Assembly: GCA_013398295.1 (NCBI GenBank)
Contig: VZSF01017903.1
Coordinates: 210,399-274,398, forward strand
DNA: 64,000 bases
Direction of reading: 5' to 3'
Source: Chionis minor
Taxonomy: Eukaryota > Chordata > Aves > Charadriiformes > Chionididae
The translations under genes were made by a program, and so were the position numbers. Below, one piece after another: positions 1 to 12,060 of this stretch (positions are counted from its first letter, which is position 1; every line of letters begins with the position of its first letter). The notes beneath the pieces were generated by a model, which worked only from the letters and a program-made list of their open reading frames with translations, made no database searches and had not been told where the DNA came from.

Positions 1-3000
1 AACTACCTTTTATTTCATACATGGTCTTATAAATACTCATCTTAATTACACTAGGCAACTGTTCTCAACTTGTTTTTAGCTTTGAAGTCTGTTGCTTCTA
101 TTTCAGACAAGAAATAGAAGAGGACTTGTATGCCCAAAAGCTTGTGTTCTAACTACACCAGTTGGTTTAACAAGGGATGTGGCCTCTAACTACCAACTTG
201 GTTTGCCTAGTTTCCATTAAGTGTGGGCCTCCCTGGGGAGGATTGGGGATGGAGTGGTTGCTTTATGACAGGCACTTCCCTGCTGGCAAGTGGATGTCCC
301 TGATCTTTATCAAGCTTCTTCCAATGTGTATTGTCTGCTTGACCTCAACCCTGTAGCTGCTGTTAGGGTGCAGGTATATAGGATGGCGTATACCCTGTTC
401 TGAGGTGCATGTGCATATATAGGATGTTCAAACTGGTGCATCTCTTGCTTAAGAGCATTTAATTCTTAAGATTGGGAAGATATATGGGTGGGTTTTGTAT
501 TTGTTGCCTTGGTCAGTCTGGTGTCATCAAGGATTTGCTGGTCTGTAGTTTGTTTCTGATCACTTTGGCGGGACTGAGAGAGTGTTTGCATGCTGGAGAG
601 GGAACTCTGTTCAAGGAAAATGTCAGAGGCAATGATGAGGGGTTGTGACTGTTTAGTAACTTCTAGGGTAGGGTAGGATTTGCTGTATGTAGGGGTATCA
701 CTTTGTACTGTAATGAGTTCAGGGAGATGAACTGTTTCCCTGAAGAGTATTCATAGTGAATAAAGATCATATATAGGTTGGTGAGATGGGTCTCATGATT
801 GTTCTTCTCATTACAGACATGATGGTGCCTCAGGGTTTGGCTATGTATCTTGGCTTTTTGAAATGTGTTTTGGACAATTGCTGACTCCATGTTGTAGGTT
901 TAGATGTTTTCACTAACGGTAGTTTGTAGGCTACCATTTCGTATGCTGATCTGATTGCAGATCTACAACTGTACAGGTCTGATACTCTCTAGAAAGTACA
1001 TTTTTATGGAAGTATTCCAGATATACTTTGATGAAGGAATAGTTGTTACTGAATTTCTAGTAGGAGCAAACTAAAGAAAAACTTTTAGCCGTGTGTCTGC
1101 GTTAGCTGCAGCCCGTGGCTGGTGCAGTTAACTAGAACCTATTTATGGTGGGCCGTGAAATAGTTGAGGTATTACATGACCATTTCAATGCTAGTTTCCT
1201 AGGGTTAGAGAAAGTCAGTTGTGGTTTGTGAAGATAAAATGGGTGAGTTTGGCAATATATTTGGATTTGAAGTCTGATGGTTAGATGTCACTCTTGCAGA
1301 TGCTCAGGAGAGGCTGTGATGTCAGGGAGGAAGGTAAAGGATGAAGTTGCTGAAAAAAAAAAAAGCTTTATGTAGAACGCTTCTGTGAATTTTGATACTC
1401 AGCAAAGATATTATGGATGCCTATAGGTCTCCAGATTTTCCTTTATTATGCATCATGAGGATCATACAAAAAGCTTGTGGGATGAGAATGAGAAATTAGA
1501 GTACAAGTTTTTATAGGAGCTCTCAGGCAGTGGATCTAGTGGTATATATCCGAGCTCTTAAATGAAGTACACTTAAAAGGAGTAGGATCGTTCTTAAGTT
1601 CCTTGTAGTAGGTAGCGTCTGCTAGTCTTACTCGCGTAGTCTTTGCAGGTTACCATGATGGTAGCCTTATCTTTGCCTGCTCTTTGACCTAATCATAAGG
1701 ATTCTAGAAACTTTGTTTAAAAGCTTTGTTAGTGGCTGATTGTGTTCATTAATGTTTTTTGGTTTGTTTTTTGAAGCAGCTGAGGTAGTGACGAAGGTGA
1801 GAAAGAGGAGAGGTGCCCAGAAGTTGCTTTATCTTGGCTATTAAAAAATTCTTGGAGATGTGATTGGTTTTAAAAAATAAAATCCTCTAATGTTCCATAT
1901 ACTCATGCTTTTTGGGATAGCTTCTCTGTGCAGAAGTGTATGTCTATGGAGAGGTTTATTTGTTTATTAATTTAACAGCTATGACAGCCTAGTGTCACAT
2001 GTTGAGAAGGTGCTTTATGGTCATGGATGTTGCAGCTTTGGGTGAGGTTATTTATGTGGTTTATTCTATCTACTCTTGCTGTGGTGGTATGTAGAACAGT
2101 AGCAGAAATTGTTGATGTGTTTCTTATTTTAATATTGTGATTAAATTTAATGACTGGAGATCAGTTAATTGTGCACATACATAATTATCTGATGTACTAC
2201 AGTAATATTTGAGGATTCACCAAGACTGAGGCTTTGTGGTTCTTGACCAAGCGGCAAATAACCCATTCCCGAAAGAGACATTCCTCTGATGTCTCCTATC
2301 CTTGTTCCTTCAATATTGTCTCTTTAGTTTTTACACCCACTTTGTGTATATAGATAGAAATTAAAATGAGAATTTTTCAGGGAATGGCTTGTTTATTACT
2401 TTGTGTTACAATATTTACTGCGGTAGAAATTCGGCTTGCTGACATCTCTGAGGACACCAGGAACACAAACAATAATCGTACTGAATCATGGAAAGTTATG
2501 CTTTCATCTGTTTGATATTTACATTCTTCATGAGGGAGAGACTCAGCCATGTTCATACTTCTGCATTGTGTGTGAACATGCTTTCGCTGGAGTTCAGGCA
2601 TGTTCATTTGATGTCTTGCTCCTTGCGTTGCCTCCTGCTCTTACACTGCTCTGATAAGCTCTGCAACAGCTCGTATCTGCTGCTGAGTGAAGAAAAGGAT
2701 TCTAATATCAGAGGAAGCAGAGAAACATGGACTAAGGATGAAACTGTCATGGACTCGGATAGTAAATCTAGTTGCCTTATTCCTGTCGTAGTGCTGCGCA
2801 GGGGGGCAAATTTGCCTGGAATTGATGGGGATCATGATGCAGCCCCTGGTCCCGTCCCACAGGCACCTGTTCTGAGAGAGGGGTGACATGTGCCAGCTTT
2901 GCCCTGCCTTCCTTTGTGAAGGTGTTTGTGCTTACACATGAGAGTATCTTTCAAAAACCATTCCTCAAACTCTGGTTTAAATAGCAAAAATGAAAGAGTC

Positions 3001-4130
3001 CAGGCTCCTCTTCAAAGACACCTACATGAAATATATATATTATATATATATTTAACTTATGAAACAAAAAAGTGTTTTCATCCCATCCATGGATTTCACA
3101 GTCTCCTCTTCCCTCTTTTCATGTCTTTTAGTTGCATTATGATCGTGAAAACACACACAGGAGGAGCCTCCATAGATTTGGGATAGGAGAGTTGTTTGAT
3201 TTTGTTTTCCCTGAAAGGGACTATTTTCTTACACAGCTGTGTGTGAACACAGCCATGAGGTAAGGGCCTTCAATTTTAATTTTTTTTTTTTCAGGCTTAC
3301 CTCTGGCTTATGTCCTGCCTATCTAATCTGTATATTTACATATTTTTTCCCTTCTCACTATTCTGCTATGCTGAATGTACGGTTAAGTATAAACAGACAA
3401 TAACAACATTGGCCCGTAAAGCCAGCCATGAGTCTTTGTACTGAATGCAGACAAAATTCATGGTAAGTGCAACAGTCAAAATCATGCAAATTACCAACTG
3501 TAGCATCATAAAGATGTAATTACTGGACCAAAATGCCAAATTTTCAGTCCTCTTCTGATTAGTTGTTGGAGCAATGAGTTATCACAAGATTGCTACTTGT
3601 TAATATTGGCAAATCAACAGCTGCTATTCTTTGGTATAATAATATCACTAAATTCTCTGATTGTCATGTATCTAGTTTTACATCAGATATGATTATGCCC
3701 ATTAGGATTAAAGTCATTATACGGCAGGATTAGAACTGAGCATGATTTTGGATAATGACAGTGTTAGTGTCACTATAGATTTCAAATTATATTAATTTCT
3801 GTCAATATGCAAAAAGACACTAGAAAACCTTTTCACACTAGAAAACATTTTCACAGGGACTGGGGCATGTGTTTGTTTCTCGGTAACAGCATTCAGATAA
3901 TATCCAGGCTATAAATGAAATAGGATTGTATAATTTACTGTCTGCTCATAATAAGAATATGCACTCTGTCGTCAAAAATTCTAGTGTTGTAGAAATGATC
4001 CCGTCTTTGAGCAAATGTTGCAATTACTTCAAGCTGTCGAAACTCTGCTTCCTTTGAACAGAAGTGTCCAGAGCAAATACTGCAACAATGAATCTTTTTA
4101 TCATTCTGCAATCCCATTTGTGATAAGAGG
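1..4130. other. Gene-free AT-rich sequence
   Basis: I see no gene, RNA or recognisable mobile element here. An AT dinucleotide run lies at about 3030-3053 and an 18-bp tandem duplication at 3818-3853. Around 2380-2890 moderately long frames are open on both strands (up to 132 codons on +). They show no domain I recognise and overlap each other, so I treat them as chance or as a decayed unknown relic. Confidence 0.6.
3818..3853. repeat. 18-bp tandem duplication
   Basis: The unit CACTAGAAAACCTTTTCA at 3818-3835 is followed immediately by a second copy at 3836-3853 with one C-to-A difference. This is seen directly. It looks like a small local slippage or duplication event with no implied function. 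Confidence 0.85.
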
Positions 4131-4345
4131 AATTCCTTGGGGATTACTTTAAATTCTGTACATTAGCAGCAGTTCCGTGGGTTAAATCAGATAAAACAGG
4201 CTCTTATCAGATTATTAGTCACATTAGGCAATTACATTCTTATCTCTTAGAAATAATTCTTGCAGCCTTGGTGCTTATTTCTCCTCATTAGAAGAGGCTA
4301 ATTCCTGATTAAGATCTTTTGCCTTCCGTACAATAAACCTTTATA
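4131..4345. promoter_or_regulatory. Possible conserved non-coding element
   Basis: This block contains many TAAT/ATTA cores, such as GATTATTAGTCACATTAGG near 4210 and GGCTAATTCCTGATTAAG near 4297. It also contains GATAA sites and has no poly-A/T tracts or simple repeats. That texture is typical of deeply conserved distal enhancers in vertebrate gene deserts. The call is inference from composition only; no conservation data were available. It may equally be ordinary AT-rich DNA. Confidence 0.25.
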
Positions 4346-5847
4346 TTGGATTTGCCACATAAATTGAAAAATACCTTGCGGCAGAGAGGGACAGCTGCAC
4401 TTCCCTTTTAAAAAATATACCTCACTTATCGTTTAAACATCAGTCGTGCAGATTTGCTGCCTGCAGTTTGGGATTTAAGAAGACAGCACTGTAGCTTTTT
4501 GCCACCGTCAAAGTTTCAGGGCCTCCAAACCAGCATGGTTTTACAGGGCAGGGAAGGCAAAGGCGTTTTCTTTTGTTTTTATGGAATTTGGTTCAGATTG
4601 TATGAAAATCAGAGTAAGGGAAGGATGTTTCACACACCATTTGCATAACAGCCATAAATACATTGCCCTGTGAGCAAGCCCACCCGTGGGATGCCTTCAC
4701 AGAGAGCATCCTGTGCAGCGTAGGTGGGAGGGTTTGCACAGGGATGGACTCTAATCACTGCTATGTCTTGCTCTTTTTGAAAGTTCTCTGCAAATGTCAG
4801 ATTCATGGAGCCATGCTTACTGGCAGGTACGTCTCAAATACGGGCTTGTGTTTACTGTAGGAACTGCATCAAAGTTGTTTTGCTCTTTCACGTAATTAAC
4901 TCAAAAGAAATATCCGATTGAGTGATTTACTTAAGATAAGCAAGGCGCTTGGGAAATGCAAGCGCTTCAGTGGAAATGATACCTGGGAAAAAATGAGAGT
5001 CAAATTGCTCCATAGGTCTGTCATGTCTGTGTTTCTGACGTTTCTGTCAGAAGCTGGTTGCTGAAACAGATACCTCCCGCTTCCCACCCTTTCCAGGAGC
5101 CTTTGCTTTTGCAATCATTCAGTGCTATACCATCCCGACTGCTGTTCCTTCTGCACCATCGTGAATAAATCTGTGTTTTACATTTGGAGGCCTTAGCCCG
5201 TGTACGTGCATGCTTGTGTGAGAAATGAGTACAGTCAGTGTTGCTGCAATATTTTTGTAAAGGATTAGTAAAACTTTTTCCCTTATTAGAAGTGAGATGA
5301 TGGGAAGTTTTCAAAGGCAAAAATGGCGAATGCCTAACTCCTATTAAAAATAAATGGCAATTAAGTGTCTGCCAATTAGGCCTGTGAAAACCTTTCTGGT
5401 GGTCTTTAGGACTGAACCAAATTACACTGGAAACCAGATGGGAATGTGTTAAGGATGAAGTGATTGCTTGAGACAAAGTGTTGCCTGTTAGAGGTGGTCC
5501 TGGGTGAAATTTTCAGTGTCTGTCTGTGTATATACAATGTATGTCATATTATGTTTACAGAGCACCTTTACTAAAAAGTGTGATGCATTGGCTGTACAAA
5601 TATTGCTATGTGCGTTGCTTCCATTTAGTTTTCATATTTTGCAAGTGATCTTAAAAATTCGTGCCCAGAGATGTTGTGTTTGGACATCTCTCCACTGGAT
5701 TGCATGGGAAAGGCTAATAGTTCCTTAACTTATTCATAGAGCTCCTGGAAGACAGTCCTGTGGCAAAATCTGAACCTCCAGGGCTGTAGCCTTTCAAAAT
5801 AGGAAGAGAAAACTGCATTAGGTTAAGAAACAGATGACCTGTGAGAG
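4346..5847. other. Gene-free sequence, nothing recognised
   Basis: No gene, RNA or repeat is supported. The longest frame is 151 codons on the minus strand (5021-5476). It has no recognisable domain and no flanking coding context, so it is left unannotated. Confidence 0.55.
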
Positions 5848-5990
5848 AGATTAGAGCAGTTTCTTTCCCAAGTTGCAGGACAAGTGTCAAGGTGTTGCGC
5901 AGGGGTTCAGGTGCCCACCTGGCCAGATCAGGGCAAGGACTTGAACTTGGGTCACCTTTGTCATGCAGTGACTAGCTTTCCCCTCTCTCT
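5848..5990 (-). repeat. Possible MIR-type SINE relic
   Basis: Read on the minus strand, the segment GGACTTGAACTTGGGTCACC (about 5938-5957) resembles the tRNA-derived B-box region of MIR-type SINEs, seen in reverse as GGATTTGAACCCAGGTC. The flanking TGCAGTGACTAGC resembles the region that usually reads TGCTCTAACCACTA. The bases from 5848 vaguely follow the MIR core. The match is from memory and highly diverged. Another tRNA-derived amniote SINE is possible. Confidence 0.4.
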
Positions 5991-6187
5991 GCCCAAAGTC
6001 CCGTTAAAGCCACCCTCAGGAAATGTTCCCACTTTGGCAAAGTTTCTTTAGGCGAAGATGTTTGACTTAGTCCTGGTTGTGTGGTGCCACATAAGCCCAG
6101 AAGCTCTGAAGAAGGCGCTGCACAGCTAATTTCCATGACAGTCAGTACGCAAAGATTACGTTGTCTAAATAAATCAGAAGTAAGAGA

Positions 6188-6310
6188 AAGGAAGTATTAT
6201 CTGTACCTAGGTCTCTGAGGTATAAAGATTGATTTACCAAAATCTTGAGAAGTTTGGGGTAGAGCTGAAAATCTGAACCCACATCTGCTACTTCTAATGT
6301 TGCACTTCAG
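6188..6310 (-). repeat. MIR SINE relic
   Basis: Read on the minus strand this follows the MIR layout. The tRNA-like head appears on + as AGAGCTGAAAATCTGAACCC (6261-6280), close to the usual AGAGCTGGGATTTGAACCC. To its left is the conserved core with TATTATCTGTACC (about 6197-6209) and TCTCTGAGGTATAAAG. The order and spacing of head and core fit MIR, an ancient tRNA-derived SINE mobilised by L2 LINEs. It is old and strongly diverged, and lies about 200 bases from another possible MIR in the same orientation. Confidence 0.6.
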
Positions 6311-7499
6311 ATCTGCTCCCGACGGTGATCCACCAGTGTCCCAATACCGTGATGTGGGCCAACACGGTTAAAGGTCTGTGGCAATTGTATACCTTGAGCG
6401 ATGGGGGACTTGGCTGAAACCATTGCTCTGAGCCTAGCTGGCTCTCGGGCTGCCTGCTCCCTTAATCCCCAGCTGTGAAGCAGGAGAGGGCTGGGGGCTC
6501 GGATCTGCTTTGTGCAATTCCCAGTTGCCCAGACAGTGAGTAACTGCTGGAATATCAAGGCACTGATGTAGTGCACATAAAGATATTTCTTAAACTGTTG
6601 TCTGAGGCAAAAGGTTTATGCAGGCAAGGTCTTGGACCTCAGAAGTTTTCACTAGAGTGGGAGATGATTTGGCTGCTATCTAATCTTCACTTGAGGCATT
6701 TTTATGCCACCAGAGTAGCACAAAAATCGTCAGTGGAGCAGTGGATCTTGGCTGTTTCTTTACAGTTATCCTTCTACTTCTGTGGGTAAACTTTGTTTTT
6801 CACTGACACTTGTTTTGCTGTAAAACAGATAAACAGATTCTGTTTGTGGAATGCTTATTATTGAGACTTTTACTCTGGCCTGGTTCCATTTATGAGGAAA
6901 GTCTGGTGGAGCAAAACCGGCCTGGTGGGGTAAAGGGGTCTTGAGCAAGCTCCTGTGCTGAAGCTGAATTCTTGGCTCTTATTCAAGAGCCAAGTGTGAA
7001 ATGTTAGATTGCCTAAGGTGTGATAGAGTAGCCTCTTTTCCCTTTCCTAGTAACTATAGCATTTTTCTCTGCTATTTTCACAAGATCTATTTCCCTGTCC
7101 ATTTAAGAAATCTGATGTGGGTAACCAAATTACCCGAGTTCGTTAATCTTCTCCAGCTTCTTATAGACCAGCATTGGCTGATAAACTACAAACATCATTC
7201 TGACTAGGGCTGACAAAAAAAAAAAAAGAAAAAGTCTTTTCAAAAGCTTTCATAGGTTTTATTTTCTTTAACCAAAAAAAGAAAATTCAGAGAGCTGTTA
7301 CTTTCCTGGAAAGCCTGTGAGTTTTATTGGAAAAATCCCAAACGAAAACATTTCGATAGGAAATGTACATATTTCTGTTTGGGTTTTCTCTCCTACCTCC
7401 CCCATTCTCAAGTCGCTAGACTCAAATTGTTCTTTTATATATATGTATCTAAAATGAAGTTTCCTACCGATGGGATGCTGTTAGCTTCTATGCAGGCAT
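6311..7499. other. Gene-free sequence, nothing recognised
   Basis: Only short, domain-free frames are present (at most 89 codons). A run of 13 A lies around 7216-7228. No other structure stood out. Confidence 0.55.
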
Positions 7500-7720
7500 T
7501 CTTAGACGTATTAGATGTGGATTTCTAGAGCTCACATTAGCAGTTATCTCAGGGTAGCAAAGAGCTTAATTAATGTGGCCATTAATTTGGAGCAGTTATG
7601 ACCTCCATCTCTTCTCCTCATCAACAGTTATAAGCCTTTTCTCTTCTAAATACAAGTATTTTTAAAGTGAGCTTAATAAGGCTATTTTTATTCCCTGGCC
7701 TTTTCTCAAGGTTTGATGCT
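7500..7720. promoter_or_regulatory. Possible conserved element with paired ATTA sites
   Basis: The block carries a perfect inverted repeat, AATTAATG-TGGC-CATTAATT, at 7567-7586 (arms of 8, spacer of 4). Each arm contains overlapping TAAT/ATTA homeodomain cores. CATTAGCAGTTATC and AGCTTAATAAGG lie nearby. Head-to-head homeodomain sites are a known arrangement for dimeric paired-class or LIM-homeodomain binding. Enhancer function is inference. Confidence 0.3.
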
Positions 7721-9261
7721 GAATGAAAAATGGGCAGCTCACTTAGGAACAGTACATGGTAATGGTTGCTTTGCTGCAGAGGGATTTGTGAATTTTATGT
7801 TTGTGGTTACTTGGTTTTAACAAAGTTGGTCTCTCTGGGACCAGTGTTTTTAGAGTAAGCATAATGGGCACTTGTGACACAAGGAGAATTTATGACAAGA
7901 GTAAAAACCTGCTTATGGTTCTTGTAATAGTCTACGAGATTGTATACTGTGACCTGCCTTTGAAATCACATCAGATGTGGACTCAGCTTTAAAACATACA
8001 GTTTACAGTGACGATACCTTCTAGTTCTCCCCTATGTCGTTACAGGGGAGAGAGAGAGGTGTATCATGTCTTCTGAACATTAATTTAATATTACAGCCTG
8101 TGCATCTAGGAGTAGTTGGCTACCTCCCAAGCTCTTTATGTGGGATGGAAATAGTTCCTTCTTGTTAACTTGAGTCTATGACCAGAGACAAGATGACACT
8201 AAATAAGAAGCCTTGTTAAGGTACTAGCTAAGCTGTTAAGAGTCGTATTGGTCCTAGTGAGTAGACAATAACTCCAGGGAAAGTTGTCTGGTGACTTCAA
8301 TTTCCATCCTCCGTGATCTTAATATACAGATTTTCCTTCTGTTTCTCATTCCTGTCCACAAGATCATTGCCTGTTAATCATGAAATGATGCCTGTGTATT
8401 CCCTGCAATTCTTCACTCTTGGAAAAAGTGTTGCCACATGGAAAGTTTCCAAAGCTTTAATTTCCTCAAGGATTGCCAAAAGATAACTTAATAAGAAAAC
8501 AGAAATATAACAATATTTTGGTTTCCCTTTCAATCTATTTTGTTGTTGTTGTTGTTTTTAAATCTAGAATTTTTAGCCCTGAGTCTCTCAACACATGCAG
8601 AAATAATTGCCAAAATGTAAATTTGCCAGATTAGAATGAGAACGGCATAAAACAGCAGCAGACCACAGTGATCCACAGCAATCTGTGAACTAGTTCATAA
8701 GGGTCTTGAAAATCATGGAGAAAAGCATATTTATAATCAAGAGGTTTATGTTTGCTACATAATGCATAATGCTGCAAATCAGAAAGATTACACACACACC
8801 TCCAAATTCTGTTAGATTTTAAGGAGTATTTCTTATTTTCACTTGTTACAAAGTAGTTATTAAAGCAAGTTTCCTGAACACTTCAAGCTTTCTCCTAGAA
8901 ATTTTGAATATTTATAAAAGTAGCTTTTAAGAATTCTAGGTTTGAAATAAATGTGCCAAACTCCAGTTTATGAAAAAAACAAAGGAATGTGTAATTCACA
9001 TGTATGTAACCTGAGCTGCTTGAGGTGATAATTCTGGCATATCTTAGGGCAAACCCATAAAACGTAGTAATAGATCACTTTTCTTAATGGTTTTAAATTG
9101 GTTTACCAAGAGAAGAAGGAAAAAAAAAAAAGAAAAAAAGCACCCCAAACTAGAATAAATACTTAATCTTCTCGCTTCCTGTAGCACCGTATATTTAAAC
9201 CATCATTAGTTATATTCAACTGGGTCTTTTCCAGTATCACTCACAGAACATGGAAAGTCTC

Positions 9262-9300
9262 CAGCTGACTTCACTAGGTTTTGGCTTGAGGCCTGATACT
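9262..9300 (+). repeat. Fragment of an ancient amniote repeat (family uncertain)
   Basis: The segment containing CAGCTGACTTCACTAGGTTT followed by TGAGGCCTGAT resembles a widespread ancient amniote interspersed repeat. Its recalled signature is CATTGACTTCAATGGGA followed by a few bases and GGATCAGGCC. I cannot name the family from memory. The same signature appears better preserved near 30.8 and 31.0 kb. Because the match is short, chance is possible. Confidence 0.3.
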
Positions 9301-10744
9301 GAAAAGCGGACTGAGCGTCTGCCTGAGCACCGCTCAGCAGTGCTTGAGAAAGAGGCAGCCTGAACTTCAAGCAGTGCTGTGTCTAATGTCCCATCTACAG
9401 CCACGGCACGAGAAGCTGATTAACTAAGGGGACAAGTCATATCCTTGGCCATGTTCTGCTCCATTTGTTGATATTTTATTTTTTTTTTCCCCCCACCCTC
9501 CTTCCTCTTTGCAAGGACTGTGTTTGCTGAATGTGGCATTTTAGGGCCATACAAACCTTCAGATCCTGCATTCTTGAACACACTGGAAACCTTACCAATA
9601 ATGGAGCCAAGCACCTACTGAGTCTGGGTGTACGGGGCGAGCCCTGATTTATAAGGACTATAACTGTACGGTGCATGTTAAGGTCTGCTTAAGTCAAACT
9701 TCGCAAGTAGAAGTGATCTAAGGATAATTGTTTTTATAGCCATCCTTACAAAGATTTTAGTGCCTTTAAACTTTTATTTGCTTAAACATAACGAAAGTTC
9801 AGTTGTAGTCATAGCTGTTTATTTTACAAGGCAGTTATAGGTGGATTTTGCTGCTGGTCAGGTTTGTAAAACACACGTGCTTTACTGAAGGGAGGTAAAA
9901 ATCATTCCAGGATCTCTGACAACCTTGGCTATTGTATTGAACAGAATAGTTTTTTCATGTTGGATTGTCCTATTGTGTGTTTGTTCCTGTTAGCACAATA
10001 ATAGAAAGAAAAGGGTTTATGCAGCTTTATTATGAATGGGAGCTGATCCATAAATTCTGCTGGAATTGAAAAGAACTTCACAGGAAATAATTAAAAAAAA
10101 GATTTTGGTTTATTCAGTCATAAAAAAAAAAAAATCAAATTATGAAATATGCAGACAGTTTTAAGTCTTGGTGAATGACTGTCCAAAACTTTGGAATTTG
10201 GATTTCAATTTGTTAAACTTCCAAAATCTGTTGGCTGACTGGAGACTTCCAGTGCTATGATGAAGCTACAAATCTGTTCCAGTTGTATTTTCATGGGAAC
10301 AACTTGCATAAAATATACAAAGCACCCTAATTCTGAAATCAATTAAATACCTTAATTAAATCTAAGGAAAACCAATGCATTTGGCTAATTTGAACAATGG
10401 AGCATTCCCCAAGCATATTTCAGTGGAGAATCAGCTAGGAAAGAGTTAACAACTCAAATTTGAGTCCTCTTTCCAGAGTGGTTACTCCCTTAGATTATAT
10501 GTGGCAAAAGAATTGAAAGTCAGTAGTATAGAACAGATTTCTGTGTTCTCCAAAAGACAAATAGGTTCATTTTCAATAAATGATGTTAAAGAAGTGGAGC
10601 CCTCAGTTTGTTATTCATGTTACCTGTGGTCTTGCATGTTTAAAAAGTTCTGCTGCTTTGGATAGCAGGAATATAGATCCTACCACTATTTACGATCTTT
10701 CCTTTGCAGTTCTGCAATACAGTAAGCAACCTTTAATACGAACC

Positions 10745-10772
10745 TTATTTATTTACTTATTTATTTATTTAT
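10745..10772. repeat. TTTA microsatellite
   Basis: Seven consecutive TTAT/TTTA-type units with one C interruption (TTAC). Seen directly; a simple sequence repeat. Confidence 0.9.
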
Positions 10773-11262
10773 CCCCACCTCACATACTGTCAATACTCCT
10801 GAACCTTTGTGGAGAGAGGCTTCACCAAAAGGAAAGCTGTTTTTACCCCTTAGGCTTTCTTTTGGAAGGAGATAAAAATGAAATCTAACTGGGAGAAAGT
10901 TCTGTTGAAAGGGTGACGAGAACAGAAAAAGATTCAATTATATTGTTTGGATCAAGATATTAGTATGTGAGATCCGGTTTCACATAGACTTCAAAAACAA
11001 ACAAAGACAACTCCTTTTGAGCCTCTGGCGATGTGACTGGCTCCGTAAGATCAGAGCTCAAATTTACATGGATCTGTATTAGTTCAGGTATGAAGAGTTT
11101 CATTTTGCTGATCTTTTGAAGAAAATTCCACATAGCAGCACAAGAAAGGGCTGCCACATCGGATTTGACACCCTCCAACTGTGCCTTATGCCAATGTTTT
11201 CGTTGGTTCCCTCCTTACAAAATAGCTCTTTGCCAGTTTTCTGAGGACTCCATCCTTTCTTT

Positions 11263-11265
11263 CTT

Positions 11266-11296
<31 letters not shown>

Positions 11297-11346
11297 CCCT
11301 TTTTGGTGGTGGTTTTGTTTTGGGGNTTTTTTTTTTTTTTTTTTTT
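11263..11346. repeat. Poly-T tract with an unresolved base
   Basis: Short TTTC units lead into an uninterrupted T run (about 11268-11296), then a G/T-rich spacer. A single N sits at 11326, followed by a second run of 20 T (11327-11346). The N marks an assembly or base-call uncertainty, and the true length of the tract is probably not reliable. A 72-codon frame drawn across it is an artefact. Confidence 0.9.
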
Positions 11347-11844
11347 GTCCCTGTTTGAGAATGGTTTAGTTTGGGGTTGTTAAAGTATGTATAGAAAAAG
11401 CCTTGAAGCAGAGGGAAAGTAACAGCTGGCTTGCAAACCCCCTCTATTTTAGTTGAAAAAAAAAAAAACCCTATCGGAAAGTGATCTGTTGTTTTATTTT
11501 GATCTGTAAACAGTTCTTACTCTGTGTGCATTTATTAGCAAAACATGGATATTATTAATAGCTTTTCAATTTCTAAGATCTGCACATGTGAAATATAAAA
11601 TAAAACGAACCTTGCTCAGTTCCTGGCTTACATTGCTTCTTGGGCTCCCCTCAGCTGTGCTCTTGCGTTAACCACCTCCTTTCCCCCATTGTTTCAAGCT
11701 GCTTTGCACTGGCTTCAAGCTTCCTACCCTCCAGGCATGAGACAGCTCAGAGACATGTGGCTGCTTGGTCAGGACCTGTATGGGAATACCTTCTTCCCGT
11801 AAAGAACCGCAGAAACTTTTGCTGGATGCAAGAATTCCCATAGA
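11347..11844. other. Gene-free sequence, nothing recognised
   Basis: Contains an A run near 11456-11468. Only short domain-free frames are present. Confidence 0.55.
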
Positions 11845-12060
11845 GCTCTACGTACGGATTAAGCTACGGTAGCGCAAGAGGTGGCAGAAGGCAACGAAAG
11901 CAACGGCAAACTGCCCAGTGTGGTCCTCGATGCCCCTGACCACCCTGCTGCCAACCAGCTCCTCCACCCTGGCGCACAGTCCTTGCCGTGGTGTTGCTTC
12001 GGTGTTCACTTGCTCTGCAGAATTGCGCGCAAGCAACCAAAATGTGACCCGACCTCCCCA
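11845..12060. other. Isolated CpG-rich patch
   Basis: I count about 13 CpG dinucleotides in roughly 210 bases, including GCGCGC near 12024, against a strongly CpG-poor background. Frames are open across it on both strands (117 codons on +, 11881-12234; 62 and 68 codons on -). None has a recognisable domain. It may be a small unmethylated regulatory patch, a decayed exon or processed pseudogene, or a chance GC fluctuation. It is too short for a standard CpG-island promoter. Confidence 0.4.

Larger units (their letters stand above)
7721..11262. other. Gene-free AT-rich sequence
   Basis: No gene is supported. Minor features are a (TTG)n run at 8540-8556, an A-rich tract near 9121-9139, a short ancient relic near 9262-9300 (listed separately) and a TTTA-type microsatellite at 10745-10772. 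The longest frame is 102 codons (10580-10888, +). It runs through the microsatellite and is not credible as a gene. Confidence 0.55.

Noticed and set aside
2377..2889. Cluster of frames on both strands (up to 132 codons) as a possible gene or pseudogene
   Set aside because: No recognisable domain, frames overlap on both strands, and no intron or start context supports any of them.
5021..5476. 151-codon minus-strand frame
   Set aside because: Composition looks random (Ser/His/Lys-rich), with no domain and no neighbouring coding signal.
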